From: Weimeria sp002480925 | Lineage (GTDB): Bacteria > Bacillota > Clostridia > Lachnospirales > Lachnospiraceae | DNA length: 64,000 nucleotides | Assembly: GCF_052064335.1 (NCBI RefSeq) | Contig: NZ_JBQHVU010000012.1 | Location: forward strand, 20,200 to 84,199 | Direction of reading: 5' to 3' | Shown here: piece by piece, positions 8,017 through 16,836 of the stretch | Numbering within the stretch: position 1 is the stretch's first letter | Layout of the letters: each line of letters opens with the position of its first letter | Notes under the pieces: model-generated | Databases searched by the model: none | Told to the model about the DNA's origin: nothing | What the model saw: the letters and a program-made list of their open reading frames with translations, nothing else | Position numbers and translations under genes: made by a program

Positions 8017-9845
8017 AGCCCGCTTCCCCCTTCCAGCCTCTTTCTGGTATCCTCATCATACTCTATAGCCGGTATATGGATAGTCACACAGGTGCCCTCA
8101 TCCGGCTCGCTTTCTATAATGAGGCCATAGTCATCTCCGAACATAAGCCTTATCCTGTTGTGCACATTCAGAAGGCCTACTCCGGATCCATGCTTATGGA
8201 CACGATTTTCATCTGTAAGAAGTCCCTCTACTGTTTCCTCGTCCATTCCACAGCCATTGTCTGTTACAGAGATATACAGGTCATCTCCCCGCTTTTCTGC
8301 CTTTACCATGATCTCTCCATCCCCGTCAACCATTCCCTCCATTCCATAGTAGATGGCGTTTTCAAGTACTGGCTGGATCACAAGCTTTACCGTGCAGAGA
8401 TTACCGTAGTCCTCAGGTAGCTGATAGTCCACAGAAAAGCTGTCCTTATATCTGTATTTCTGTATATTCATATAGCTTCTGGCATGACTTATCTCATCTC
8501 TTAATGGTATTATGGTCCTTCCCTTTGACAGCGATATGCGAAGGAGTCTTGCAAGCTGTGTGATCATATATGTGGCATCCTCATTCCTGTCTCCCTCTAT
8601 CATCCAGGTAATGGAATCAAGCGTATTATATAGGAAATGAGGATTGATCTGGCTCTGCAGGGCATCCATCTCATTTTTTCTTCTCTCCCTCTCCTCCCTT
8701 ACGACCTCCGCCATCAGCCGCCTGATCTCCTCATATGAGTTCTGGATGGTAGATCCCAGATGCCTGATCTCTGAAGGTCCTCCTATATAGATATCAGCCC
8801 CTGCTGTCATGTCTGATGCTTCAAGATTTTTAACCGACTCGTTCAGCTCGAGGATAGGCTTTGATATCCTTTTTGCAGCCAGCCTGCTTACTATAAGAGC
8901 AAGCATAAGCACCATTGTAAAGAAAAAAAGTATAGTCCATATGCTGGCTCCTGACCCCTTCATTATAGCTGAATCAGGCACCACTGCGACCATTTTCCAG
9001 CCTGTATAGGCTATAGTGCGGACCACCACATGTAACAGCCTGCCACCTGCCATGACCGTATGGACTCCATCACCGTGAGAAACAGCGGTCTTTATGGTAG
9101 GTTCCGACCTTTTATTCAGCTCAAAGCCTGCCATATATGGATGAAAGATCATATTTCCGGTATCGTCACACAGGTAATAATAGGCTCCGTTGTCTGAATC
9201 GTTGATCTGCTCCATTGTCCTCTCCACATCGGAGTAGTTCATATCGACAAGAAGCACGCCGGTCGCCTGGGATGTTCCGGAGGTGATGTCTATTGTCCTT
9301 GACATGGAGATGACCCAATGGTATTTGCCTGCCTCGTCCTGAAAGAGATCCTGCACATGCGGAGTAGAAAAATAGAGGTTTTCCATTTCTCTCATGGCCC
9401 CGTAGAACCATTCCTGCTTAGTCACATCCGGATCCTCCTTCTGGTTGGCCGTAGGCTCCGACATGAGAAGCGACCCGGATCCGTTATATAAGGCTATGCT
9501 TCTTATGGTACTCTGGTTTGCCTCATAGAGAAGGTAGATCTCACGCTCAAGCTGGGGCTGTGTCACGTCGTTTTCAGAAAGAATATTGTATGATACTGTA
9601 TCAGAGACATGGCGGAGGTTAAGCAGATGATTCTCAAGATTTCTCCCGGTCTCGTCAACAATCACCTGCGCATTACTGATATACTCATTCTCTGCCGAGC
9701 TCCTGAAGCCCATCACAAATACAATGGCAAGGACTATCACTATCAGCACAGACAGCCCTGCAAACGTAAACATCATTATGGACTGAATGCCATCATATGT
9801 GAAATGATCCTTTATACGGAATATACCGCCACGATCCCTGTTCAC
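8013..9845 (-). CDS. Sensor histidine kinase, YesM/LytS type
   Basis: A 610-residue membrane kinase. TM1 is at about 22-47, an extracellular Cache-like region spans about 50-295, TM2 is at about 300-322, and a HAMP linker follows. The His_kinase segment has phospho-acceptor His 403 in INPHFLYNTLD. The HATPase shows the N box with Asn 496, DNGCGM near 529 and GSGVGLLNV near 553. It phosphorylates the response regulator encoded immediately upstream (ATGA overlap). The two binding proteins immediately downstream suggest that carbohydrate is the signal. Confidence 0.92.
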   Translation of the reverse strand: MNRDRGGIFRIKDHFTYDGIQSIMMFTFAGLSVLIVIVLAIVFVMGFRSSAENEYISNAQVIVDETGRNLENHLLNLRHVSDTVSYNILSENDVTQPQLEREIYLLYEANQSTIRSIALYNGSGSLLMSEPTANQKEDPDVTKQEWFYGAMREMENLYFSTPHVQDLFQDEAGKYHWVISMSRTIDITSGTSQATGVLLVDMNYSDVERTMEQINDSDNGAYYYLCDDTGNMIFHPYMAGFELNKRSEPTIKTAVSHGDGVHTVMAGGRLLHVVVRTIAYTGWKMVAVVPDSAIMKGSGASIWTILFFFTMVLMLALIVSRLAAKRISKPILELNESVKNLEASDMTAGADIYIGGPSEIRHLGSTIQNSYEEIRRLMAEVVREERERRKNEMDALQSQINPHFLYNTLDSITWMIEGDRNEDATYMITQLARLLRISLSKGRTIIPLRDEISHARSYMNIQKYRYKDSFSVDYQLPEDYGNLCTVKLVIQPVLENAIYYGMEGMVDGDGEIMVKAEKRGDDLYISVTDNGCGMDEETVEGLLTDENRVHKHGSGVGLLNVHNRIRLMFGDDYGLIIESEPDEGTCVTIHIPAIEYDEDTRKRLEGGSGL

Positions 9846-11434
9846 TTATCCTCTTCCTTTTTACGATATCTGCTTGGCGATACGCCATACTGCTTCTTGA
9901 ATACATAGCTGAAATAGTTTGCGTCGAGGAAGCCGACCTTTTTTCCTATCACATAGCTTTTGTCTGTGGTCTCTGTCAGAAGCTGGGCTGCTGTCTCCAT
10001 ACGGATCCTGGTAAGATAGGACACGAAGGATTCTCCTGTAGTCTTTTTGAAGACTCCTGAAAAATAGGATTCAGAGACACCCAGGCTCTTGCATACATCT
10101 CCTATCGAAAGGTCCGGGTCCTGATAGTTCTGCATGACTATGCTCCTGGCGCTGTCCACATAGGACACTCCAGATGAGGTCCTTGCTGCCGCGAGCCTGT
10201 GCTGCAAATCCAGACAGACTGAAAGGATCCAGTCCTCGAATGCCGCCCTGTCCATTCCAGTAATATTGGAATAAGGATCTGCCACCTCGTTCATCCTGAT
10301 CTGATTCTTCCGCGCAAACTGAAGGATGGCTGTCACCAGTCCTGTGAGCTCAGTCCTGTACTGGCCAAGTGACAGGAAATGGTCTGAGAGTCGACTGAAA
10401 TACTCCTCTACTGCCTCCCTTAGAGAAGCATCATCCCCCATCCTGATCTTCTGCAGGATATTATGGATGCTCTCCTCTCCTCCGATCTCATAGGTATCCT
10501 TGCCTCCCGGTGTGGCCTCCCTGATATTTATTGCTCGTCCTGTCCCGAAGATCACCCTGTATGAGAGGGCTTCCCTTGCGCCAAGCCAGCAGTCCCTTAT
10601 CTCTGACACCGATCTGATCACTCTTCCGATGCCTACAGTAACTACCGCACCCGTGACATGACCGGCGTTTCTCGCTACTATCGAGCATTCATCTGTAAGT
10701 CTTCTTATATCTGTGCTTTCATCAAGCTGGACTATCATCACATTATCATGCTGATAGGAAAAGAATAAAACCCTCCATCTGTCCTTCAGCCTGTCATAGG
10801 CATATCTCCAGACCGCCATCCTCAGGACCTGATAGTCTCCTCCCTCTGGCATATGGGTCCTTGAGACATGAAAGATAGCCACTGTGGCAAAGGGCTTTTC
10901 AACAGAAAACCTGTACTCCTCCGCCAGCCTCTCTATCTGATCGGCTGCTATCTGATTCTCAAGCAGCATGACAGCAAACCTGGACTGCATTGCAGGAAGG
11001 GACTCATTATAGTATCTCATCAGCGTGTCTATATTCTGCTGTTCCTTCCTCTCCCGGTCCAGATCTGCCCTGATCCTTGTAAGAGTCTCTGTAAGCTCGG
11101 CGGCATTGACCGGCTTTAATATATATTCGGAAATATTCAGATGGATAGCCGTTCTGGCATATTCGAACTCGTCAAATCCGGTGAAGAGGACTATCCTCAT
11201 ATCAGGATACTGCTCCCTAATATGTCCGGACAGCTCCATTCCATCCATATAGGGCATCCTTATATCCGTCATGACCACGTCCGGAGGATTCTGGTTTATC
11301 ATCTCAAGAGCGCTGGCTCCGTTTTCGGCATAGCCGCTTACTGTGAAACCAAGTCCCTCCCAGTCTATTTTCTTTAGCATTATCTGTATCACTTCCGGCT
11401 CGTCATCCACCAGAAGAACTGAGTATTTTTCCAT
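9842..11434 (-). CDS. Response regulator with AraC-type output, YesN-like
   Basis: A 530-residue regulator. The receiver domain (about 1-120) has the acidic pair Asp 10/11, phospho-acceptor Asp 57 in VVMTDIRMP, and Lys in YILKPV. A middle region with no recognised motif precedes the AraC/XylS DNA-binding domain (about 430-525), with LGVSESYFSGVFKKTTG and a second helix-turn-helix ending GVSPSRYR. It is the first gene of the sensing operon, directly downstream of the mgl terminator, so it is likely to regulate mgl. There is no Shine-Dalgarno before the ATG; a TATAAT sits six bases upstream, suggesting a leaderless transcript. Confidence 0.9.
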   Translation of the reverse strand: MEKYSVLLVDDEPEVIQIMLKKIDWEGLGFTVSGYAENGASALEMINQNPPDVVMTDIRMPYMDGMELSGHIREQYPDMRIVLFTGFDEFEYARTAIHLNISEYILKPVNAAELTETLTRIRADLDRERKEQQNIDTLMRYYNESLPAMQSRFAVMLLENQIAADQIERLAEEYRFSVEKPFATVAIFHVSRTHMPEGGDYQVLRMAVWRYAYDRLKDRWRVLFFSYQHDNVMIVQLDESTDIRRLTDECSIVARNAGHVTGAVVTVGIGRVIRSVSEIRDCWLGAREALSYRVIFGTGRAINIREATPGGKDTYEIGGEESIHNILQKIRMGDDASLREAVEEYFSRLSDHFLSLGQYRTELTGLVTAILQFARKNQIRMNEVADPYSNITGMDRAAFEDWILSVCLDLQHRLAAARTSSGVSYVDSARSIVMQNYQDPDLSIGDVCKSLGVSESYFSGVFKKTTGESFVSYLTRIRMETAAQLLTETTDKSYVIGKKVGFLDANYFSYVFKKQYGVSPSRYRKKEEDK

Positions 11435-11440
11435 AAACGG

Positions 11441-11446
11441 ATTATA
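11441..11446 (-). promoter_or_regulatory. -10 box six bases before the response-regulator ATG
   Basis: TATAAT on the minus strand is followed by CCGTTT and then the ATG, which places the expected transcription start on or next to the start codon. No convincing -35 box lies at 17 bases. A second TATAAT ten bases further upstream could give a leader of about ten bases, still without a ribosome site. Confidence 0.45.
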
Positions 11447-11467
11447 ACAAATTATATAGCAAAATAA

Positions 11468-11496
11468 CAGAGACAGACTCTTATGGTCTGTCCCTG
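11468..11496 (-). terminator. Intrinsic terminator after mglC
   Basis: CAGGGACAGAC and GTCTGTCTCTG pair across a 7-base loop (11 bp with one mismatch) on the minus strand, followed by a T-rich TTATTTTG. It separates the mgl operon from the sensing operon. Confidence 0.7.
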
Positions 11497-11529
11497 CTTT
11501 ATTAGCGTTTTACCTGTCAGTCAGATCAC

Positions 11530-13182
11530 TTACTTCTTTCTGATGTACTTCAGGCAGTCAAGTGTTACTGCTGCAAGGATTATGATTCCTTCGAATACGA
11601 ACTGAAGGTTTGTATCAACTCCGAGAATTGTAAGAGAGTATGTAAGTGCTGTGAAGATAAGTACACCTACGACAACTCCTGAGATCTTTCCGATACCACC
11701 TGTGAATGATACACCACCTACGACGCAGGCTGCGATCGCATCCATATCCCAGCCCTGTCCATAGGCTGCTGATCCGGATCCTACCATTCTGTTACACTCG
11801 AGCCAGTCACCGAATCCATAGAGGATACCTGCCAGGACAAATGCTCCGAGAGTTACTGCAAATACCGAAATACCTGATGCTGAAGCAGCTTCCGGATTTC
11901 CTCCTACTGCGTAGAGATACTTTCCAAAGGTCGTCTTGTTCCAGATAAACCATACGATAGCTATGGCTGCTATTGCCCAGAGAATGATAGTCGGGAAGCG
12001 TCCATTGATCTTCGGGATTACCATCTGAGGTATGCTCTGGTCTATTGATCCGAAGGATACTCCCTTTGTAGCGTAGGTTACGAGTCCGAAGATTATAAGC
12101 ATGTTGGCCATTGTCGAGATGAATGGATGCATCTTGAACTTGGCTGTGAAGAATCCGGCTATCGTAGTAAATACCGTTGTAAGCACTATGCAGACAATGA
12201 GGGCTAAGATCGCACGGCCTCCTGCCGGCATCGCCGAGAAATCATATACATGTCCGAATACCGTTCCTGTATTTGGTCCCTGATGCATTATGATAGTCGC
12301 TGCAACCATTCCCATTCCTACCATTCGGCCTACCGAAAGGTCGGTTCCTGTAAGGAGGATCAGTCCTGCTACTCCTAAGGCATAGAACATTCTAGGTGAG
12401 GCCTGCTGGAGGATATTCAAGATATTATTATAGGTGAAAAGAGGCGAGCCCTTGACCGCCGGTGTTATGATCCCTAAGAAAACGAATACCGCTATGATAA
12501 CGATATAAAGTCCGTTCTGAAGGAAGAACTGGGTCGAGTTAAAGGTGTACTTGTAGTTCTCCCAGCCCTGAGCCATCTTCTGTCCCTGTGTATATCTCGA
12601 CATTCTAAGCAAGTCTATCAGGTGATATCTGTAGATATAGGCCTCATGCTGATCGTCCTTTATTCTCTGCAGCTTCTGATCATATCTCATCTTCAGATCG
12701 AATCTGCGGTTCTTATAGACGTAATTCTCGTCCTTTATCTCGGCCTTGTCGTTTAGCTTTTTAAGCTCTGCCTCATGCTCATTTGTGAGCTTTCCGATAG
12801 CTGTGTCGTATTCCCTTTTTGCCTGCTCACGTCTGGCATCACAGGATTCCTTTACCTTGTTGTAGTAGTCGCTGTCGTAGTGGACCTTCAGATAGTCCTC
12901 TGCCTTTTTTACAAGAGCAGCCACCTTGTCCTTATTTGCAGCCTCTACCGCCTTTGCCTTTTCGAGCTCCTTTTTGGCGGCAGCTATCTCATTTGCCCTC
13001 TCGCCCTTTGTGAGGGTCTTGTCCTCCTTTAAGAGGACTATCATATTCTCATAGCTCCTTACCTTAAGTGAACCGTCTTCTCTAAGCTTGTCTATCTCCG
13101 CCTGGATCCCACCAACCTCTTTGTCGATTGGCGCGAGAAGTTTTTCCTGCTCCTCTGCGGATAAAATTCTGTTGTCTGACAT
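11530..13182 (-). CDS. mglC: Galactose/methylgalactoside ABC transporter permease with N-terminal coiled-coil extension
   Basis: A 550-residue protein; MglC is normally about 335. Residues from about 229 match the BPD_transp_2 family: hydrophobic spans, YALGVAGLILLTGTDLSVGRMVG, and VVGGVSFTGGIGKISG near the C-terminus. Residues 1-225 are an added, highly charged, Lys/Glu/Ala-rich, probably coiled-coil cytosolic domain with no motif I recognise. It forms the membrane channel for sugar import with MglA and MglB. It follows mglA by 18 bases. The join is in frame and the codon usage looks uniform, so this is a real extension and not an assembly artefact. Confidence 0.9.
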   Translation of the reverse strand: MSDNRILSAEEQEKLLAPIDKEVGGIQAEIDKLREDGSLKVRSYENMIVLLKEDKTLTKGERANEIAAAKKELEKAKAVEAANKDKVAALVKKAEDYLKVHYDSDYYNKVKESCDARREQAKREYDTAIGKLTNEHEAELKKLNDKAEIKDENYVYKNRRFDLKMRYDQKLQRIKDDQHEAYIYRYHLIDLLRMSRYTQGQKMAQGWENYKYTFNSTQFFLQNGLYIVIIAVFVFLGIITPAVKGSPLFTYNNILNILQQASPRMFYALGVAGLILLTGTDLSVGRMVGMGMVAATIIMHQGPNTGTVFGHVYDFSAMPAGGRAILALIVCIVLTTVFTTIAGFFTAKFKMHPFISTMANMLIIFGLVTYATKGVSFGSIDQSIPQMVIPKINGRFPTIILWAIAAIAIVWFIWNKTTFGKYLYAVGGNPEAASASGISVFAVTLGAFVLAGILYGFGDWLECNRMVGSGSAAYGQGWDMDAIAACVVGGVSFTGGIGKISGVVVGVLIFTALTYSLTILGVDTNLQFVFEGIIILAAVTLDCLKYIRKK

Positions 13183-13200
13183 AATTTTTCTCCTTTTCGT

Positions 13201-14712
13201 TTACAGATACTTCGCAGAGAGTCTCAGGAGTTCCTCCTGGTCCGTCTCATTGGTATTTACTATACCTGAAAGATGTCCGTTGCTCATCACACCTATCCTG
13301 TTTGTTATTCCAAGGATCTCAGGCATCTCTGATGATACTACGATTATGGTCTTTCCCTGCTTTGCCATCTTGATGATAAGCTCGTATATCTCGTACTTGG
13401 CGCCTACGTCTATTCCTCTGGTAGGCTCATCCATCATGAACACCTTAGGGTCTCTCTCCATCCACTTTCCGAAGATCACCTTCTGCTGATTTCCTCCTGA
13501 GAGATTGGAGATCATATCTTCAGGTCCCATCGTCTTTGTATGCATGACCGTGATCTCATTCGAGGTGGCCTTTGTCATCTTAGGATCCGACAATGCCGGT
13601 CCTGACTTGTAATGATTCAGATTGGCTATCGTGGTATTAAAGGTGATATCACCCTTCAGGAAAAGTCCGTTTGCCTTTCTTTCCTCAGTGATCATTGCAA
13701 ACCCATGCTCCATGGCTTCCTTGGAGCTGTTGAAATTCATCAGTTTGCCGTTGTAGTATACTCTTCCGCTGGCTCTTGTCCTGACTCCGAAGATCGTCTC
13801 TAAAAGCTCCGACCTTCCTGCTCCGACAAGTCCGTACAAGCCGAAGATCTCTCCTTTTCTCACCTCAAAGGATACGTCCTTCAGATAAGGTGCATACTTG
13901 GTCGAAAGATGCGATACCTGCAGGACCACATCACCAGGCTTGTTGTCTACGGGCGGGAATCTGTTGTCTAATGACCTTCCTACCATAGCAGCTATAAGCT
14001 CATTCATGTCGGTGTCATGTACATCCTTTGTCATGACAAGACTTCCGTCTCTTAATACCGATACCTCATCACAGATCTCAAATACCTCATCCATCTTGTG
14101 TGAGATATATATGATTGATATTCCCTGATCCTTCAGGGCTCTCATCATCTTGAAGAGCTTTTCGACCTCCGGCATGGTAAGGGATGAGGTAGGCTCGTCT
14201 AACACTATAATCTTTGAATTATAGGATATAGCCTTTGCTATCTCGACCATCTGCCTCTGTGAAACCGACATCCTCTTCATCGGCTGTGTCAGGTTCACTG
14301 TCATATTGAGCTTTCTAAAAAGCTCCGAGGCCTCCTTTTTCATTCTTCCCTCGTCTATCACTCCGATAGAGTCTTTAGGATATCTTCCAAGAAAAAGGTT
14401 ATCGACCACGCTTCTCTCAAGACACTGATTCAGCTCCTGATGTACCATGGCTATCCCGTTTTCAAGGGCCTCCTTCGGCCCTGAGAAATTGATCTCCTTT
14501 CCATCGAGGATTATCTGTCCTTCGTCCTTCTGATAAGTACCAAACAGGCACTTCATCATTGTTGACTTGCCTGCTCCGTTCTCACCCATCAGACCCATTA
14601 TGGAGCCGCGCTTCACATCCATATTGATATGATCAAGCACCCGGTTCCTTCCGAAGGATTTGCACATTCCCCGAATGGAAAGAACTATATCTTCCTTCTT
14701 TTCTTCTGACAT
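13201..14712 (-). CDS. mglA: Galactose/methylgalactoside ABC transporter ATP-binding protein
   Basis: A 503-residue duplicated ABC ATPase typical of sugar importers. The first half has Walker A GENGAGKST (43-51), signature MSVSQRQ and Walker B IIVLDEPTSSL. The second half has a degenerate Walker A GLVGAGRSE, signature LSGGNQQK and FMMDEPTRGIDVG. This asymmetry is normal for the MglA/RbsA family. It energises uptake through MglC. It lies between mglB and mglC, and a hairpin terminator precedes it. Confidence 0.95.
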   Translation of the reverse strand: MSEEKKEDIVLSIRGMCKSFGRNRVLDHINMDVKRGSIMGLMGENGAGKSTMMKCLFGTYQKDEGQIILDGKEINFSGPKEALENGIAMVHQELNQCLERSVVDNLFLGRYPKDSIGVIDEGRMKKEASELFRKLNMTVNLTQPMKRMSVSQRQMVEIAKAISYNSKIIVLDEPTSSLTMPEVEKLFKMMRALKDQGISIIYISHKMDEVFEICDEVSVLRDGSLVMTKDVHDTDMNELIAAMVGRSLDNRFPPVDNKPGDVVLQVSHLSTKYAPYLKDVSFEVRKGEIFGLYGLVGAGRSELLETIFGVRTRASGRVYYNGKLMNFNSSKEAMEHGFAMITEERKANGLFLKGDITFNTTIANLNHYKSGPALSDPKMTKATSNEITVMHTKTMGPEDMISNLSGGNQQKVIFGKWMERDPKVFMMDEPTRGIDVGAKYEIYELIIKMAKQGKTIIVVSSEMPEILGITNRIGVMSNGHLSGIVNTNETDQEELLRLSAKYL

Positions 14713-14732
14713 ATCTATCTCCTGCCTTGTCT

Positions 14733-14767
14733 AAAAAAGAGGCACCAGGTGACTTTCCTGATGCCTC
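14733..14767 (-). terminator. Attenuating terminator between mglB and mglA
   Basis: On the minus strand GAGGCATCAGG pairs with CCTGGTGCCTC (11 bp, one G-U) across seven bases, followed by six T. It sits between the binding-protein gene and the ATPase gene, the usual way to make more binding protein than transporter. Confidence 0.8.
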
Positions 14768-14812
14768 CTGTTCTGCTTTACAATCCTTCAGTTATTTGAA
14801 CTGTTCCCCGGT

Positions 14813-16087
14813 TTACTGCAGAAGTGCTGTATATGATGCTGCGTTATCTGTCTTTACCATGTTGATGGCGAATGCATCATACTGGCTTGGATTTCCGAGA
14901 CGGTTTGTGATATTGGACTCTGTCTGTCCATCACCTCCAATGTACTCTACATCGAGGTTCATCAGATCATCGTACTTCTGGAGGAGCGGCTGATAGGTCG
15001 ATCCAAGGAAGTTATCTGATGAATTATAGATATCGAGCCATACCTTCTTCTTATCGCTGCTCAGCTGCTTTGATACAGGATCATATACCTTTGTCGAATC
15101 TGTGAAGTCCTTATAATTATCAGCTGTTACTGCAAGGTTCAATGCGTAGAAGGAACGCTCCTTCTCATCATATCTGAAGTCCTTGCCTTCCTCGAGGACA
15201 TTCCCTGCATCGTCCTTCTTTGAGATACCTGTCATCACATCTACACCATCGAGCGCATTGCGGAGAACCCTGAGTGTCAGATATGCCTGTACGTCTGCAT
15301 GCTGTGAGATCGTTCCGCCATAGCCATCTGCTATAGCTGCAACTGCATCTGAGTTTGCATCGTATCCGAAGGTAGGAACCTTCTTCTCCTTTGACCATGC
15401 ATTAAACATCGACATTCCCATTCCATCATTATTGGAAATAACGATATCGATCTGATCTCCGAATGAAGAGGACCATGACTGGATAGCGTTTCCTGCTGTT
15501 GCTGCGTCCCAAGTTGCTCCTGCTGAGTTCTTCATCTCCTGTGATGCGAGCTCTCTTATCTTTAGATCAACTCCATCGACCTTACCGTCCTGAACATCCT
15601 TTGCAGATCCATCTGTATTAGTTCCGACTGCCTGATAATCGATGCTGTCTCCATCCTTTACCGCTGTTCCGAGAGCCTTTCTGACTCCTCTTGTACGGGC
15701 TATCGAATCATTGTGTCCGATATCTCCGATCGCAAGCACATATCCTATGACTCCGTCACCATTTCTGTCGATCTCATCCTTGTGTGCCTTGATGTAGTCA
15801 GCGATCATTGTTCCCTGCAGCTCAGCACCCTGATTTGCATCGAATCCTACATAGTAGGTATTGTCATTGAAATGAAGGGCATTGCTGTCGAGCTCTCCTG
15901 TCGAGCTGTTTGATGGCTGACGGTTGTACCAGACAACCGGCTTGTCCTTGTTCGCTACTGTTCCGCTTGCGGTCTTTCCTGATCCCGATGATGATCCGCC
16001 CTTTGATGCCTTGCCTCCGCCGCAGGCAGCCAGTGAAAATGCCATAGCTGCTGCGAGCCCTAGTGCTATTACCTTTCTTGACTTCAT
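14813..16087 (-). CDS. mglB: Galactose/glucose-binding lipoprotein, circularly permuted
   Basis: A 424-residue lipoprotein. The signal peptide has lipobox LAAC (Cys 22) and a Gly/Ser linker. Residues 49-329 match the part of MglB that normally starts after the fourth strand (KPVVWYN here, VPVVFFN normally), including the calcium loop DRNGDGVIG near 107-115, SNNDGMGMS near 218 and GYDANSDAV. The normal N-terminal block, IYKYDDNF...NDQ...LAINLVD, appears instead at 348-424 as DIYNSSDNF...QTESNI...FAINMVK. The order of the halves is therefore swapped. An insertion of about 35 residues lies near 155-190. The ATG at 16087 is set by AAGGAGGA. It is the first mgl gene and should feed MglAC. Confidence 0.88.
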   Translation of the reverse strand: MKSRKVIALGLAAAMAFSLAACGGGKASKGGSSSGSGKTASGTVANKDKPVVWYNRQPSNSSTGELDSNALHFNDNTYYVGFDANQGAELQGTMIADYIKAHKDEIDRNGDGVIGYVLAIGDIGHNDSIARTRGVRKALGTAVKDGDSIDYQAVGTNTDGSAKDVQDGKVDGVDLKIRELASQEMKNSAGATWDAATAGNAIQSWSSSFGDQIDIVISNNDGMGMSMFNAWSKEKKVPTFGYDANSDAVAAIADGYGGTISQHADVQAYLTLRVLRNALDGVDVMTGISKKDDAGNVLEEGKDFRYDEKERSFYALNLAVTADNYKDFTDSTKVYDPVSKQLSSDKKKVWLDIYNSSDNFLGSTYQPLLQKYDDLMNLDVEYIGGDGQTESNITNRLGNPSQYDAFAINMVKTDNAASYTALLQ

Positions 16088-16217
16088 AAATCGTTCCTCC
16101 TTCATGTTAATGACACCCTCCGTGTCGTTCGTTCGTTTACGAGTATTACTATATATTTTTCCACCCGCAAAAAGAATAGAAAATTTTATGCTGAATATTG
16201 AAGATTCTACTTAAAAT

Positions 16218-16246
16218 TTGCCCGCAAACGATAATTACTGTATAAT
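16218..16246 (+). promoter_or_regulatory. Promoter of the 16.3-17.9 kb gene pair
   Basis: TTGCCC (16218-16223) and a perfect TATAAT (16241-16246) with a 17-base spacer, about 37 bases before the next ATG. Confidence 0.7.
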
Positions 16247-16282
16247 GTTTATAAAATCCAGCCAGGAAATGAGGTTATAATA

Positions 16283-16822
16283 ATGCAGGAAATAGAAGAT
16301 AAAGAGGATCTTTCAAACCTTCTGGAGAAAAAAAGGATCAGGGCCGATGGCAGTGACTGCTTTATCAGAGGCTTCTCAGAGCTTATAAGGATATCTGACG
16401 AACGCAGACGCTATGGAAGTCCCCGCGAGCGGATCCGCCTGTCCCTTTCCATGTTCAACCTCTTCGGATTTGATATTATGGAGAAATGCATAAGTGAGGG
16501 GCTCCCGCGATCCGAGGCAGAGGAGATCATGTCAGCTGCCCTTTATGACTCAGCATCTTCTTATATAGGTACAATGGATTCTGACAGCTATGGCAAGAAG
16601 CTTCTGGGGCTTGTGGATGTAAGACCGGAGGAGAAGCTAAGGCGATCCGCTGCTGATGTCTGGTCTGTAATGAACGGCGCTGCCTTTCTATGGAAAAATA
16701 CCGGCATAGAAAAATTCGAAAATGCTCTTCCTGTCTTTGAAGACGCTATAAAAACTGCCTACAGCGACCATGACGAGGAGGCCCTGGAGCGGCTTCGCCA
16801 TGAAATCCTTACTCACAGATAA
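16283..16822 (+). CDS. Conserved-looking hypothetical cytosolic protein
   Basis: A 179-residue, acidic/basic-rich, probably all-helical protein with no signal peptide or membrane span. I recognise no family. The ATG follows GAGGTTATAATA, a modest ribosome site, and a clear promoter lies upstream. It is followed after 14 bases by a secreted glucosaminidase gene on the same strand, so the two are probably co-transcribed. The function is not inferred. Confidence 0.7.
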   Translation: MQEIEDKEDLSNLLEKKRIRADGSDCFIRGFSELIRISDERRRYGSPRERIRLSLSMFNLFGFDIMEKCISEGLPRSEAEEIMSAALYDSASSYIGTMDSDSYGKKLLGLVDVRPEEKLRRSAADVWSVMNGAAFLWKNTGIEKFENALPVFEDAIKTAYSDHDEEALERLRHEILTHR

Positions 16823-16836
16823 GAGGAAATACACAT

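Noticed and set aside
16088..16217. Catabolite-response element in front of mglB
   Set aside because: Repeated CGTTCGTTC and a GACAC/GTGTC pair are visible, but no stretch fits the cre consensus, and no convincing leftward -35 box was found.
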